The position numbers were made by a program, and so were the translations under genes. A stretch of 64,000 nucleotides of DNA from Pseudomonas frederiksbergensis. Its GTDB lineage: Bacteria; Pseudomonadota; Gammaproteobacteria; Pseudomonadales; Pseudomonadaceae. Numbering within the stretch: the first letter of the stretch is position 1; each line of letters starts with the position of its first letter. Below the pieces are notes generated by a model that had not been told where the DNA came from, did no database searches, and saw only the letters and a program-made list of their open reading frames with translations. Shown here piece by piece: positions 9,254 through 21,848 of the stretch. The stretch spans positions 981,501-1,045,500 of the forward strand of contig NZ_CP018319.1 in assembly GCF_001952935.1 (NCBI RefSeq), written 5' to 3'.

Positions 9254-10315
9254 TTAATCGTCCACGGCATCGAGGAACTCGTCTACCACGGGCATCTCGC
9301 CCAATCGTGACGGGATGTTTAAACCGAAGTGCAGATACGCATGCCGGGTCACCACCCGCCCCCGTGGCGTACGCATGATGTAGCCCTGCTGGATCAGGTA
9401 CGGCTCCAGCACGTCTTCAATAGTGTGGCGCTCTTCACTGATGGCGGCGGCAAGGCTATCGACCCCCACCGGCCCACCGTCGAACTTCTCGATCATGGTC
9501 AACAACAGACGTCGATCCTGGTGATCGAAGCCTCGCTCGTCGACATCCAGCAGGTTCAAGGCCAGGTCGGCGATCGGCTTGGTGATGTGGCCCTTGGCGC
9601 GAACTTCGGCGAAATCGCGAACCCGGCGCAGTAAGCGGTTGGCGATCCGTGGCGTACCACGGGCACGACGGGCGATTTCGAAGGCGCCTTCCGGGTCCAG
9701 TGGCAAGCCGAGGATATTCGCCGAACGACTTACAATCGTTGCCAGGTCGGCGGTGTTGTAGAACTCCAGGCGCTGGACGATACCGAAACGGTCGCGCAGC
9801 GGATTGGTCAGCATCCCCGCCCGCGTCGTCGCACCGACCAGGGTGAACGGCGGAAGATCAAGTTTGATCGAACGCGCGGCCGGCCCTTCGCCGATCATGA
9901 TGTCGAGCTGGAAATCTTCCATCGCCGGGTACAGCACTTCTTCGACGATCGGTGAAAGCCGATGGATTTCGTCGATGAACAGTACGTCGTGTGGCTCGAG
10001 ATTGGTCAACAGCGCCGCCAGATCACCCGGACGTTCAAGCACCGGGCCCGAAGTGCTCTTGATCGACACGCCCATTTCCTGGGCGATGATGTTGGCCAGG
10101 GTCGTCTTACCCAGGCCCGGCGGGCCGAAAATCAGCGTGTGGTCCAGGGATTCATTGCGCCCACGGGCGGCCTGGATGAACAACTCCATTTGCTCGCGAA
10201 CGGTCGGCTGGCCAATGTATTCGGCCAGGCTGACAGGACGAATCGCCCGGTCCTGGACTTCCTCGCGATCACGAGGGCCCGGTGTGGCGGCAATCAGACG
10301 ATCAGCTTCAATCAC
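9254..10315 (-). CDS. ruvB: Holliday junction branch migration helicase RuvB
   Basis: RuvB is the AAA+ motor that drives branch migration of Holliday junctions with RuvA. The 353-residue product has Walker [12 protein letters not shown] (about residues 65-75), Walker [11 protein letters not shown], sensor [18 protein letters not shown], and the C-terminal winged helix [15 protein letters not shown]. The start is GTG at 10315, abutting the ruvA stop directly, so the two are translationally coupled. Confidence 0.97.
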   Translation of the reverse strand: MIEADRLIAATPGPRDREEVQDRAIRPVSLAEYIGQPTVREQMELFIQAARGRNESLDHTLIFGPPGLGKTTLANIIAQEMGVSIKSTSGPVLERPGDLAALLTNLEPHDVLFIDEIHRLSPIVEEVLYPAMEDFQLDIMIGEGPAARSIKLDLPPFTLVGATTRAGMLTNPLRDRFGIVQRLEFYNTADLATIVSRSANILGLPLDPEGAFEIARRARGTPRIANRLLRRVRDFAEVRAKGHITKPIADLALNLLDVDERGFDHQDRRLLLTMIEKFDGGPVGVDSLAAAISEERHTIEDVLEPYLIQQGYIMRTPRGRVVTRHAYLHFGLNIPSRLGEMPVVDEFLDAVDD

Positions 10316-10930
10316 TTAGATCATTCCCTTCAGGGCACGACGAATCATGTCTTCACTGCTCAAACCTTTCTCCTTGATCGCAGAAATCGCCTTGCTGGCT
10401 TCCTGCGGCTTGTAGCCCAGGGAGATCAGCGCGCTGACCGCGTCATTTTCGGCGGTGGCGACCGGCGTCGTATCAGGCCCACCCGGCTGGTTTGGCACCA
10501 GGGCAAACATGGCCGGCACGGTTTCCCAGGCCTTGAAGCGATCCTTGAGTTCCACCAGCAAACGCTCTGCAGTCTTCTTGCCCACGCCCGGCACCTTGGT
10601 CAGCGCCGAGGTGTCCTGGGATTGTACACAGCGGACCAGCTCATCAACTTCCAGGCTCGACATCAGGGCCAGGGCCAATTTCGGCCCCACACCATTGAGA
10701 CGGATCAACTCACGAAAAAAGTCTCGCTCACGCTTGCCGAAGAAGCCATAGAGTAATTGCGCGTCTTCGCGTACGACCAAATGGGTGTGCAAGGTCAGCG
10801 GTTCACCGACCGACGGCAAGCGATAAAGCGTGGTCATGGGCACTTCCAGCTCATACCCCAGACCGTTTACATCCAGAATCAGGTGCGGCGGCTGTTTCTC
10901 AGCCAGTGTGCCGCGCAAGCGTCCAATCAC
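10316..10930 (-). CDS. ruvA: Holliday junction branch migration protein RuvA
   Basis: RuvA binds the four-way junction as a tetramer and recruits RuvB. The 204-residue product begins [28 protein letters not shown], an OB-fold. It has two helix-hairpin-helix motifs ([17 protein letters not shown] and [22 protein letters not shown]) and a C-terminal UBA-like RuvB-binding domain ([17 protein letters not shown]). It lies 115 bases downstream of ruvC and directly upstream of ruvB. Confidence 0.97.
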   Translation of the reverse strand: MIGRLRGTLAEKQPPHLILDVNGLGYELEVPMTTLYRLPSVGEPLTLHTHLVVREDAQLLYGFFGKRERDFFRELIRLNGVGPKLALALMSSLEVDELVRCVQSQDTSALTKVPGVGKKTAERLLVELKDRFKAWETVPAMFALVPNQPGGPDTTPVATAENDAVSALISLGYKPQEASKAISAIKEKGLSSEDMIRRALKGMI

Positions 10931-10981
10931 GTTTCAGATCCTTGAGCGTTGGCCAGATCAGTGCTGGCGACTGACAGAACA

Positions 10982-11016
10982 AGGGTTTTGCGCCGACAAC
11001 ACAGGCGCAAAACCCT
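10982..11016. other. Strong hairpin between ruvC and ruvA
   Basis: AGGGTTTTGCGCC and its exact reverse complement GGCGCAAAACCCT are separated by 9 bases, a 13-bp stem. On the minus strand it lies after ruvC but is followed by CTTGTT rather than a T-run. It could attenuate or stabilise the ruvC-ruvAB transcript rather than terminate it fully. Confidence 0.5.
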
Positions 11017-11045
11017 CGCTCCATAAAAAATGATTGCTGATGCTA

Positions 11046-11570
11046 TCAGAGACGCAGGCGTCCGCCACGACTGCGTGCCGTACCCAGGCCATGGGGCAAC
11101 AGGCTGGAACGGGTGTGAGCATGGCAAATGGCAATGGCCAGGGCGTCCGAGGCATCGATTTGCGGCTTGCTGGTCAGTTTCAGCATATGCATGACCATCA
11201 TTTGCACCTGCTCTTTATTCGCCGCGCCGGTCCCGGTCACCGCCTGTTTGACTTGGGTCGCCGTGTACTCAGCGATTTCCAGGCTTTCTTCCGCCCCGGC
11301 AACAATGGCCGCGCCGCGAGCCTGGCCAAGTTTCAGCGCAGAGTCGGCATTGCGCGCCATGAAGACCTTTTCGATGCCCATGGTCACCGGCCCGTAGGTC
11401 TGGATGATTTCGCGCACGCCACGATAGACGATTTGCAGGCGTTCATGCAGCTCGCCGGACCCTGTGCGAATGCAGCCCGACGCCACGTACACGCAACCGC
11501 GCCCGGTATCGCGTACCACGCCATAACCGGTGATGCGCGAACCCGGGTCGATACCAAGAATTAAAGTCAT
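11046..11570 (-). CDS. ruvC: Crossover junction endodeoxyribonuclease RuvC
   Basis: RuvC resolves Holliday junctions by paired nicks. The 174-residue product begins [19 protein letters not shown], with catalytic Asp7 in the first RNase H-like strand. It continues with [22 protein letters not shown] (catalytic Glu) and the C-terminal acidic pair [14 protein letters not shown]. It is the first gene of ruvC-ruvA-ruvB and lies downstream of yebC, the common proteobacterial order. Confidence 0.97.
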   Translation of the reverse strand: MTLILGIDPGSRITGYGVVRDTGRGCVYVASGCIRTGSGELHERLQIVYRGVREIIQTYGPVTMGIEKVFMARNADSALKLGQARGAAIVAGAEESLEIAEYTATQVKQAVTGTGAANKEQVQMMVMHMLKLTSKPQIDASDALAIAICHAHTRSSLLPHGLGTARSRGGRLRL

Positions 11571-11620
11571 AACGCCTGCGGGTTAGGTAAGAGCACGATA
11601 TTCAATACAGCGAATAACAA

Positions 11621-11650
11621 TGTGGGAGCGAACCACAGTTCGCTTCCACA
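11621..11650. repeat. Short REP-type hairpin
   Basis: TGTGGGAGCGAAC - 5 bases - TTCGCTTCCACA forms a nearly perfect hairpin with REP-like ends. It sits between ruvC and yebC and is shorter than the full REPINs. Confidence 0.7.
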
Positions 11651-11667
11651 TTCGATCTTAGTCGCCC

Positions 11668-12414
<747 letters not shown>

Positions 12415-12499
12415 ATCTCGCTCCGAATTCTCTTTGAAACATTGCCCGCCGCGCCATGATGCGCCAGCCAGCAAATAAAAATCTCGACCATTCTATAAA

Positions 12500-12530
12500 G
12501 AAAGGGCGCATCCGTAGATGCGCCCTTCTG
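12500..12530 (-). terminator. Rho-independent terminator after aspS
   Basis: On the minus strand AAGGGCGCATC - short loop - GATGCGCCCTT is followed by TCTTTATAG, eight bases past the aspS stop. It separates aspS from yebC. Confidence 0.8.
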
Positions 12531-12537
12531 GTCAGCC

Positions 12538-14313
<1,776 letters not shown>

Positions 14314-14435
14314 GGTAGTGGTTTCGCTTCTCGTAATTCGAAATTCGGTTGGAGGCCTTGCTCATATCCGGCCCTGGTGAAAGGCGCCAGATGATGCAAG
14401 AGCTCGCTCGTGTCGTTCAACCCAGGCTCAAGACC

Positions 14436-14657
14436 CTAGTCAGCTTTGTCGCCGCCGGCCAGATTCTTCTTGGAACCGGTCTTGAAATCGGTTTCGTACC
14501 AGCCGGTGCCGCTAAGGCGGAAGCCCGGCATGGACAGCATCTTCTTAAGCTCTGGCGCCTGGCAGGCAGGGCAGTCGACCAGCGGTGCTGCGCTGATCTT
14601 TTGAATGGCTTCCAACTGATGACCACAGGAAGCACATTGATAGTCGTACATCGGCAT
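14436..14657 (-). CDS. FmdB-type zinc ribbon protein
   Basis: A 73-residue protein of the FmdB/CxxC_CxxC_SSSS regulatory family, function unknown. It has MYDYQCASCGHQLEAIQK and a second pair VDCPACQAPELKKM, giving four cysteines for one zinc ribbon. A Lys-rich tail ends the protein. The start MPMYDYQC at 14657 is chosen from the family; an ATG two codons later is equally possible. It lies directly upstream of aspS on the same strand, as in many proteobacteria. Confidence 0.88.
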   Translation of the reverse strand: MPMYDYQCASCGHQLEAIQKISAAPLVDCPACQAPELKKMLSMPGFRLSGTGWYETDFKTGSKKNLAGGDKAD

Positions 14658-14792
14658 GGGGGTTGTCTCGGCGATCAGATTGCTACCGCACACGCTGGGT
14701 TTTGCGGCAAAGAGCGGGATTATATCCATTAAATGCAGCCTGTGCAGCCGTAAGACTGCACAGACCGACACTCTATTCATTCACCCCTGTGG

Positions 14793-15131
14793 TCAAGGCA
14801 CGGTGACGCAGCCGCCTTCCTTCAGGCTGTGCACGACACACACCACCCGCACCAGCCCGGTGAAATTCTTGACCCCGCCGTGACGCAAGTGCACCTCGCG
14901 GTCCACATGGGACAACAGCGCACTGACGGAACAGCAGTTGACCTTGGCCATATCATTCAAAATATCCCAGTACACCTGTTCAAGTCGCAAACAGGTGGCG
15001 AAACCATTCAACCGCACTGATCGGGAAAAAGGCTGGGCCAGGCCCATATCAAATTCGCTGACAAATGGATCGATCCTTATCTCGTTGACCGGACCGAACC
15101 GCCCCTCGCATCTCCTGTCTTCGTCATCCAT
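14793..15131 (-). CDS. Ribbon-helix-helix domain protein
   Basis: A 112-residue protein matching the RHH_4-type domain. SRSVRLNGFATCLRLEQVYWDILNDMAKVNCCSVSALLSHVDREV resembles the strand and two helices of an Arc/MetJ-like fold, and LTGLVRVVCV-type residues close the domain. Such proteins bind DNA as dimers, but the target here is unknown. AAGGAGT lies about 9 bases before the ATG at 15131. It is transcribed away from the cold-shock-domain gene. Four cysteines beyond the domain norm are present. Confidence 0.75.
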   Translation of the reverse strand: MDDEDRRCEGRFGPVNEIRIDPFVSEFDMGLAQPFSRSVRLNGFATCLRLEQVYWDILNDMAKVNCCSVSALLSHVDREVHLRHGGVKNFTGLVRVVCVVHSLKEGGCVTVP

Positions 15132-15595
15132 TTCGTTGGTACTCCTTAGCCATCCTTGCCTTCTTTAAGAGCAATATCTGTTGCCCTATAGAAGCGCAGG
15201 CGCATAGGTATATCCAGATGACTTTATGACCATCAACGTAGGAGAAGCCAACAATTGAAGGGCGATCATGGAGACCGTCCTAGGCCGGACGTTTTCCTAC
15301 ATAGTCAGACGCCATTTGACTAGCGCGAAAGGCGTTTAAAGAGACAAAAGGTCAAACGCGAATGACGCAAACGAACGTTATCTGCGACAAATCGACTCTC
15401 AGAGCACCGCTGGACTGCCTGATTTGAGTAGCCGCAGGCTTTGCTGTTAAATAGGCAGTGTGTCGCTACCGCCTATTTTCCGGGGGCTGCGCATAGGCTG
15501 ATACCGGGTACGTGTCCAACGCCTCCTATTGTTCTGAAGCGAACCGTGCTCAATCAGCTCTTCCTTGTGATCCGTCTTAACGTGAGTTACTCAAA
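15132..15595. other. 464-bp intergenic region between divergent genes
   Basis: This stretch must hold the promoters of the minus-strand ribbon-helix-helix gene and the plus-strand cold-shock-domain gene. I see no convincing ORF, tRNA or terminator. A cold-shock-type leader is possible but not demonstrable from the sequence alone. Confidence 0.5.
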
Positions 15596-16198
15596 ATGTT
15601 GAAAATTGTCCACCTGCTAATGGGCGCAGCAGCCTTGCTGCTGTCCTTCATCCCTAGCCTGCGATCCGAAGCCGTACCTTACCTGCAACAACCTGATGCG
15701 CTGTACCTGGCCTTTTTCGGCCTGCTCAACCTCACCCTCGCTCCTGTTATCCCTTACTGGAACAAAGGCCCGCGTCATCAATTGCAAAACCTGGTCAGCG
15801 CCCTGCTGGTTCTGGCCGTCGTCCTGCAAACCCTGACGCTGCTCGCGCCAATGCCTGTCATTGCCGGTCAACCTGCCGTTCTGTTCAGCCTGGTCGCTGC
15901 CCTGATTGCGATTCTTCTGCACCTGGCCATCAGCTTCTACAAATCTTCACCGGCCGCCGCCTCGCCAAGCTATGACATGAGCAACCGCGATACCGGTACC
16001 GTAAAGTGGTTCAACACATCCAAAGGCTTCGGCTTTATATCCCGTGATTCCGGCGATGATATTTTCGTGCATTTCCGGGCCATTCGTGGCGAGGGTCACC
16101 GTGTCCTGGTCGAAGGCCAGCGCGTGGAGTTCTCTGTCATGAATCGTGACAAAGGCCTGCAAGCCGAAGATGTGATCGCCGCACTGCCGCGCCGCTGA
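15596..16198 (+). CDS. Membrane-anchored cold-shock domain protein
   Basis: A 200-residue two-part protein. The first roughly 120 residues hold four hydrophobic helices: about 5-20, 36-55, 67-85 and 93-113. A complete CspA-like domain follows at about residues 133-198. It has [27 protein letters not shown] with both RNA-binding motifs (RNP1 KGFGFI, RNP2 DIFVHF). Standard Csp proteins are about 70 residues and soluble; here the nucleic-acid-binding domain would be tethered at the inner membrane. P. aeruginosa has a cold-shock gene at the equivalent position (PA0961), from memory. A bidirectional terminator follows. Confidence 0.88.
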   Translation: MLKIVHLLMGAAALLLSFIPSLRSEAVPYLQQPDALYLAFFGLLNLTLAPVIPYWNKGPRHQLQNLVSALLVLAVVLQTLTLLAPMPVIAGQPAVLFSLVAALIAILLHLAISFYKSSPAAASPSYDMSNRDTGTVKWFNTSKGFGFISRDSGDDIFVHFRAIRGEGHRVLVEGQRVEFSVMNRDKGLQAEDVIAALPRR

Positions 16199-16201
16199 TC
16201 C

Positions 16202-16254
16202 GAGGCAATAAAAAACCGCGAACAGCCAGGCTGTTCGCGGTTTTTTATTGCCTG
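16202..16254. terminator. Bidirectional rho-independent terminator
   Basis: AGGCAATAAAAAACCGCGAACAG and its reverse complement flank a short loop, giving a stem of over 20 bp with an A-run on one side and a T-run on the other. It serves the cold-shock-domain gene (plus) and slyX (minus), which converge here. Confidence 0.92.
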
Positions 16255-16258
16255 CCGT

Positions 16259-16465
16259 CTAGTAATGCGGTGGTGGCGCTTCTTCTTCAAACGTCTCGAA
16301 CTGACCGGCCATTTCTTCTTGCCGCTTGAGCAATGCGGCCATTTGCAGCTGCAAGCGCTCCACTGCACGCTGCTGCGTCGCCAGCACATCGCTCAGTGCC
16401 TGGATGGTGTCATCCTGAAACGCCAGTTGGCTCTCCAGATCGGTAACGCGTTCTTCCAGGCTCAT
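16259..16465 (-). CDS. slyX: SlyX family protein
   Basis: A 68-residue protein that is almost entirely coiled coil ([30 protein letters not shown]) with a short tail ending APPPHY, which is diagnostic for SlyX. The molecular role is unknown. It lies 3 bases downstream of the HIT gene, so the two are co-transcribed. Confidence 0.93.
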   Translation of the reverse strand: MSLEERVTDLESQLAFQDDTIQALSDVLATQQRAVERLQLQMAALLKRQEEMAGQFETFEEEAPPPHY

Positions 16466-16468
16466 GAT

Positions 16469-16894
16469 TCAACCCTCCAGAAACGTAAAATCATCGGTCA
16501 AAACCAGGCGCAACCGTTCGCGTACCAACGCGATCTGCTCCGAACCATAAGGTTTGGCCGGGTGTTTACCCCAGACCGGTGCCGGCCAGGCGGCGTCTTC
16601 ACGCTTGCGCACTATCACATGCATGTGCAACTGACTGACGACGTTACCCAGGGCCGCGACATTCAATTTGTCCGCGTCGAACGAGTCCTTGAGCATTTCC
16701 GCCAGCGCGGTCGTTTCCTGCCACAGCTGCTGTTGATCTGCGACATCCAACTGAAATATCTCACTGATATCCTCGCGTCGCGGCACCAGAATGAACCAGG
16801 GGTAGTTCGAATCATTGGACAGCAGCAACCGGCAGAGTGGGAAATCCCCGATCGGTAACGTGTCTTGTTGAAGCCGTGGATCTAGAACGAACAC
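16469..16894 (-). CDS. HIT domain protein
   Basis: A histidine-triad nucleotide hydrolase or transferase of 141 residues. The active-site triad is in SQLHMHVIVR (HxHxH), preceded by the usual WFILVPR strand. Two in-frame GTG starts exist, at 16903 and 16894. The second is chosen because GGGAG lies 8 bases before it, while the first would overlap that Shine-Dalgarno, and the protein then begins MFVLDPRL. It is co-transcribed with slyX. The natural substrate is not known. Confidence 0.9.
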   Translation of the reverse strand: MFVLDPRLQQDTLPIGDFPLCRLLLSNDSNYPWFILVPRREDISEIFQLDVADQQQLWQETTALAEMLKDSFDADKLNVAALGNVVSQLHMHVIVRKREDAAWPAPVWGKHPAKPYGSEQIALVRERLRLVLTDDFTFLEG

Positions 16895-17629
16895 TGCGCG
16901 CACTCCCGCCTGGTCATCAATTTCAGCTTAGCGTCCATTCCGAGAGACGGCGCACCAAGCGACAGGACGGCAGCATACCTGCGAACGCCGCCGGCTTCAC
17001 GACGAACCATGGCCGAAGCCAACCCGAGAAAGCACAAACGACCAGCCACGCGCCCCGACATGAACCGTTTTCGATCAGGACGCACCATTACAGAACCAGC
17101 AACCACACAAAAAACGCCGAACTGACTGATAAACAACGACCCGTTCAATGTTGCCAAACGACCGCACTGTATGAATTCGGTACAGTGATTAAAATTTTTT
17201 GCACCAAAACCGCACAGCGCGTCTACGCTGAGTCGGTCAGGCATCCGCCATTTACTCACTGGTGGGGTGAACCGGTAACGTTTTGGGTTGTCATGCAGTC
17301 GGCCACAAGGGTGCAACACGACGCAAACCATGGCGTCAAGCCCAAACAAAATATGGATGAACACCCCGGTTTTATGAGGTTTTTACAGCGACAGGCAGGC
17401 TTTCAGAAAAAAAACCGGCAGGATTCTGATTTGTGCACGTTTGTTGCATTCACACCCACATCGCCTTTAAAGCGTCCGCTGGAAGTGGAAGCCTTAAGGC
17501 AAATAAAAACAGCGGCAGGGTTGCCCGATGGAGATTCAAGCGTTTCACCCAGGGACTCTTTTTACCGATGCTCAGGTCCTGGAAAACAACGCTAAAAGTT
17601 GTCAGTCCGCTTGCGTCGGGGCTGTAAAT

Positions 17630-17658
17630 TTGCGACATCTACCAAGCTGTTTGCGACA
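17630..17658 (-). promoter_or_regulatory. Candidate ArgR operator upstream of oprD
   Basis: TTGCGACA occurs at 17630-17637 and again at 17651-17658, exactly 21 bases apart. Read on the minus strand each is TGTCGCAA, matching the TGTCGC core of the Pseudomonas ArgR half-site, whose tandem repeat unit is also 21 bases. The conserved internal AA of the half-site is TG and AG here. ArgR is known to activate oprD in P. aeruginosa. Confidence 0.55.
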
Positions 17659-17713
17659 GGGTCGTAAAGAAGCTGAAAGGTTAGATGCGCAAGTATCGCC
17701 AACATGGTCGGCG

Positions 17714-17722
17714 TGATATAAG
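17714..17722 (+). promoter_or_regulatory. Extended -10 of the oprD promoter
   Basis: TG-A-TATAAG matches an extended -10 (TGnTATAAT, one mismatch) about 90 bases before the oprD ATG. No good -35 lies 16-18 bases upstream, which fits an activator-dependent promoter. Confidence 0.45.
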
Positions 17723-17810
17723 TTTGCGCCGACACAAAAAGAAAGAGCCGCCCAGATAATAAATCAGGTGGGACGGCAGTACTCTTCTAAAACCAAAGGA
17801 GCAAATCACG

Positions 17811-19178
17811 ATGCGCGTGATGAAGTGGAGCATGATCGCACTGGCAGTTGCAGCAGCAGCCAGTACTCAATTGGCTACGGCCGCACCTTTTGTAAGTGAC
17901 CAGTCTGAAGCCAAAGGCTTTGTTGAAGACGCGAAATTCGACTTGCTGCTACGCAACTATTACTTCAACCGTGACAACAAAGATGGCAGCAGAGACCAGA
18001 AAGACTGGACTCAGGGCATCTGGGGCAACCTCAGTTCCGGTTACACTCAAGGTACCGTAGGCGTCGGCGTTGATGCATTCGGTTACCTGGCCGTCAAACT
18101 GGACGGTGGCGACGGCACAAGCGGCTCGGGCAACATGTCCCGCGGCGCCGCCGATCCAAACGATCCACGGCGTATTCGCCACGCCAACGACAGCCAAGGA
18201 AAGGCAGGCGCAGCCATTAAGGCCCGCATCTCCAAAACCGAGTTGAAATTCGGCGAAATGCAGCCAAGCACCTCACCAGTGTTCGCTGTTGGCGGCTCCC
18301 GGATTCTTCCTCAAACGGCCACTGGCTTCCAGCTGCAGAGCAGCGAAGTCAAAGATCTTGACCTGGAAGCCGGTCACTTCTATTCGGCGAGCAGCCAGGA
18401 TAACAACTCCAGCGATGGCGGCCTGTACGCAAACTACGCTGGCGTAGAAGCCAATAAAATCGACTACTTCGGTGGCAAGTACGGCATCACAGACAACTTG
18501 AGCGCATCGCTGTACGGCGCCAAGCTGGAAGACATCTGGAACCAGTACTACGCCAACCTGAACTACACCATCCCGATGGGTAGCGATCAGTCGATTAACC
18601 TGGACGGTAACATCTACCGCACTACCGATACCGGTGATGCGAAGGTAGGCGATATCAGCAACACCACGTTCTCCCTGGCAGCCGCTTACTCGTTCCTGAA
18701 AGCACACACCATTACCCTCGGCTTCCAGAAGGTCAACGGCGACACTCCGTTCGACTACATCGGTGTAGGCAAGAACAACCGCGGCGGCGACTCGATCTTC
18801 CTCGCCAACTCCATCCAGTACTCTGACTTCAACGGTCCGAACGAAAAGTCTGCTCAAATTCGTTATGACCTGAAAATGGCCGAGTACGGCGTTCCTGGTC
18901 TGAGCTTCATGACCCGTTACGTAAAAGGCTGGGATATCGATGGCACCGGTCTGGCTGCTAACAGCCAGTACCGCAATTCCGAAGGTGACCCGCTGTACGG
19001 TGCAGACGGCAAACACAACGAAACCAACTTCGAAGCCAAGTACGTTGTTCAGACTGGCCCTGCGAAAGACCTCTCCTTCCGCATTCGTCAAGCATGGCAC
19101 TTCGCTAATGCCGACCAAGGTGAAGGCGATATCAAAGAGTTCCGTCTGATCGTTGACTACCCGCTGTCGATCTTGTAA
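17811..19178 (+). CDS. oprD: Outer-membrane porin OprD
   Basis: An 18-strand outer-membrane porin that takes up basic amino acids and small peptides, and carbapenems in P. aeruginosa. The 455-residue product has a signal peptide (cut after ATAA, about residue 25). The mature start is PFVSDQSEAKGFVEDAKFDLLLRNYYFNRD, and stretches such as GGDSIFLANSIQYSDFNGP and the C-terminus FRLIVDYPLSIL are nearly as in OprD. The terminal hydrophobic residue fits BAM recognition. AAAGGAG precedes the ATG by 9 bases. Position next to HIT and slyX matches PAO1 oprD (PA0958), supporting orthology rather than one of the many paralogs. Confidence 0.88.
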   Translation: MRVMKWSMIALAVAAAASTQLATAAPFVSDQSEAKGFVEDAKFDLLLRNYYFNRDNKDGSRDQKDWTQGIWGNLSSGYTQGTVGVGVDAFGYLAVKLDGGDGTSGSGNMSRGAADPNDPRRIRHANDSQGKAGAAIKARISKTELKFGEMQPSTSPVFAVGGSRILPQTATGFQLQSSEVKDLDLEAGHFYSASSQDNNSSDGGLYANYAGVEANKIDYFGGKYGITDNLSASLYGAKLEDIWNQYYANLNYTIPMGSDQSINLDGNIYRTTDTGDAKVGDISNTTFSLAAAYSFLKAHTITLGFQKVNGDTPFDYIGVGKNNRGGDSIFLANSIQYSDFNGPNEKSAQIRYDLKMAEYGVPGLSFMTRYVKGWDIDGTGLAANSQYRNSEGDPLYGADGKHNETNFEAKYVVQTGPAKDLSFRIRQAWHFANADQGEGDIKEFRLIVDYPLSIL

Positions 19179-19206
19179 TCGCAAGCAGTTAATTTGCGGT
19201 AACAAA

Positions 19207-19240
19207 CAAAAGGCCCATCTTCGGATGGGCCTTTTTTATT
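19207..19240. terminator. Rho-independent terminator after oprD
   Basis: AAAGGCCCATC - TTCG - GATGGGCCTTTTTT: an 11-bp stem with a stable TTCG-type loop and a T-run. The A-run on the left allows it also to stop mscS transcripts from the other side. Confidence 0.92.
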
Positions 19241-19320
19241 GGCTACAACTCAGTATTTAAATGATCGACTTTTTCCAGAACATGCCTGACCCAACAGTCA
19301 GACATTGTTCGAAAGACCAA

Positions 19321-20163
19321 TCATTGCACCGCCGATTCCTGAACCACTCGAATCACCCGCTGTGGAAACGGGATATCGATACCAGCTGCTTTCAAACGAT
19401 CACGGGAGTGTTCGTTGAACATGAACAGCACATCCCAATAATCCGCAGTCTTCACCCACACTCGCAGGGAAACAGTAATCGAACTGTCGCCCAGGGTAGA
19501 AATCACTGCCTGAGGTTCCGGGTCAGCCAAAACACGCTCATCGTTGGCCAGGTCCAGCAAGACCTGACGGGCTTGCTGCAAGTCCGCTTGGTAATCAACG
19601 CCCACATCAAACACAATTTTACGGGTCGGTTGACGGTTGGTATTGGTGATGATGCCGTTCGACAGGTTGCCGTTCGGCATGATGATGGTTTTGTTATCGC
19701 CAGTACGCAGCACGGTGTGGAAGATCTGGATGCTGTCGACAGTGCCAGCAACACCTTGGGCTTCGATCCAGTCACCAATGCGGAACGGGCGGAACAACAG
19801 AATCAGCACACCACCGGCGAAGTTCGCCAGGCTGCCCTGCAAGGCCAGACCGATGGCCAGACCGGCCGCACCGATGGCGGCGACGAACGAAGTGGTTTCC
19901 ACGCCGATCATCGAGGCGACGCTGACGATCAGCAGAACCTTGAGAATAATGTTCGCCAGGCTGCTGATGAAGCCTTGCAGGGCGAGGTCGGCGTTACGCA
20001 GCGCCAACAGGCCACCGAGCTTTTGCGTGACCTTGTTGATCAGCCACCAACCGATGGCCAAGGTAAGCACCGCCAGCAGCACGCGGCTGCCGTATTCCAT
20101 GATCATTGGAATCCAGGCTTGAGACGCCTTGACCAGGTTGTCCACTTCAGTATTCAAATCCAT
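19321..20163 (-). CDS. mscS: Small-conductance mechanosensitive channel MscS
   Basis: This inner-membrane channel opens on membrane tension to release solutes in osmotic downshock. The 280-residue product has three transmembrane helices. The pore helix carries the glycine/alanine pattern AIGAAGLAIGLALQGSLANFAGG (about residues 94-116). It is followed by FRIGDWIEAQGVAGTVDSI and the beta domain containing MPNGNLSNGIITN. Length matches E. coli MscS. AGGAGAA precedes the ATG at 20163. It is monocistronic, next to yajQ. Confidence 0.95.
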   Translation of the reverse strand: MDLNTEVDNLVKASQAWIPMIMEYGSRVLLAVLTLAIGWWLINKVTQKLGGLLALRNADLALQGFISSLANIILKVLLIVSVASMIGVETTSFVAAIGAAGLAIGLALQGSLANFAGGVLILLFRPFRIGDWIEAQGVAGTVDSIQIFHTVLRTGDNKTIIMPNGNLSNGIITNTNRQPTRKIVFDVGVDYQADLQQARQVLLDLANDERVLADPEPQAVISTLGDSSITVSLRVWVKTADYWDVLFMFNEHSRDRLKAAGIDIPFPQRVIRVVQESAVQ

Positions 20164-20216
20164 CTACATTCTCCTGATTCCCGGCCATCCGGCACGCGAA
20201 AAATAGGCGGCAGTAA

Positions 20217-21812
<1,596 letters not shown>

Positions 21813-21848
21813 GCAGCGGCTACGCTGGCCACTTGTTCCTTTTCAGCG

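Larger units (their letters stand above)
16895..17810. other. Long leader/intergenic region upstream of oprD
   Basis: About 0.9 kb without a convincing gene. A 160-codon minus frame (16882-17364) has no recognisable domain or RBS and is not called. The half nearest oprD contains TTGCGACA direct repeats (17630-17658), an extended -10 (17714-17722) and the oprD Shine-Dalgarno AAAGGAG. The size suggests a heavily regulated promoter. Confidence 0.6.

Noticed and set aside
16882..17364. 160-codon minus-strand frame upstream of oprD
   Set aside because: No Shine-Dalgarno, odd composition and no family resemblance; overlaps the HIT start.
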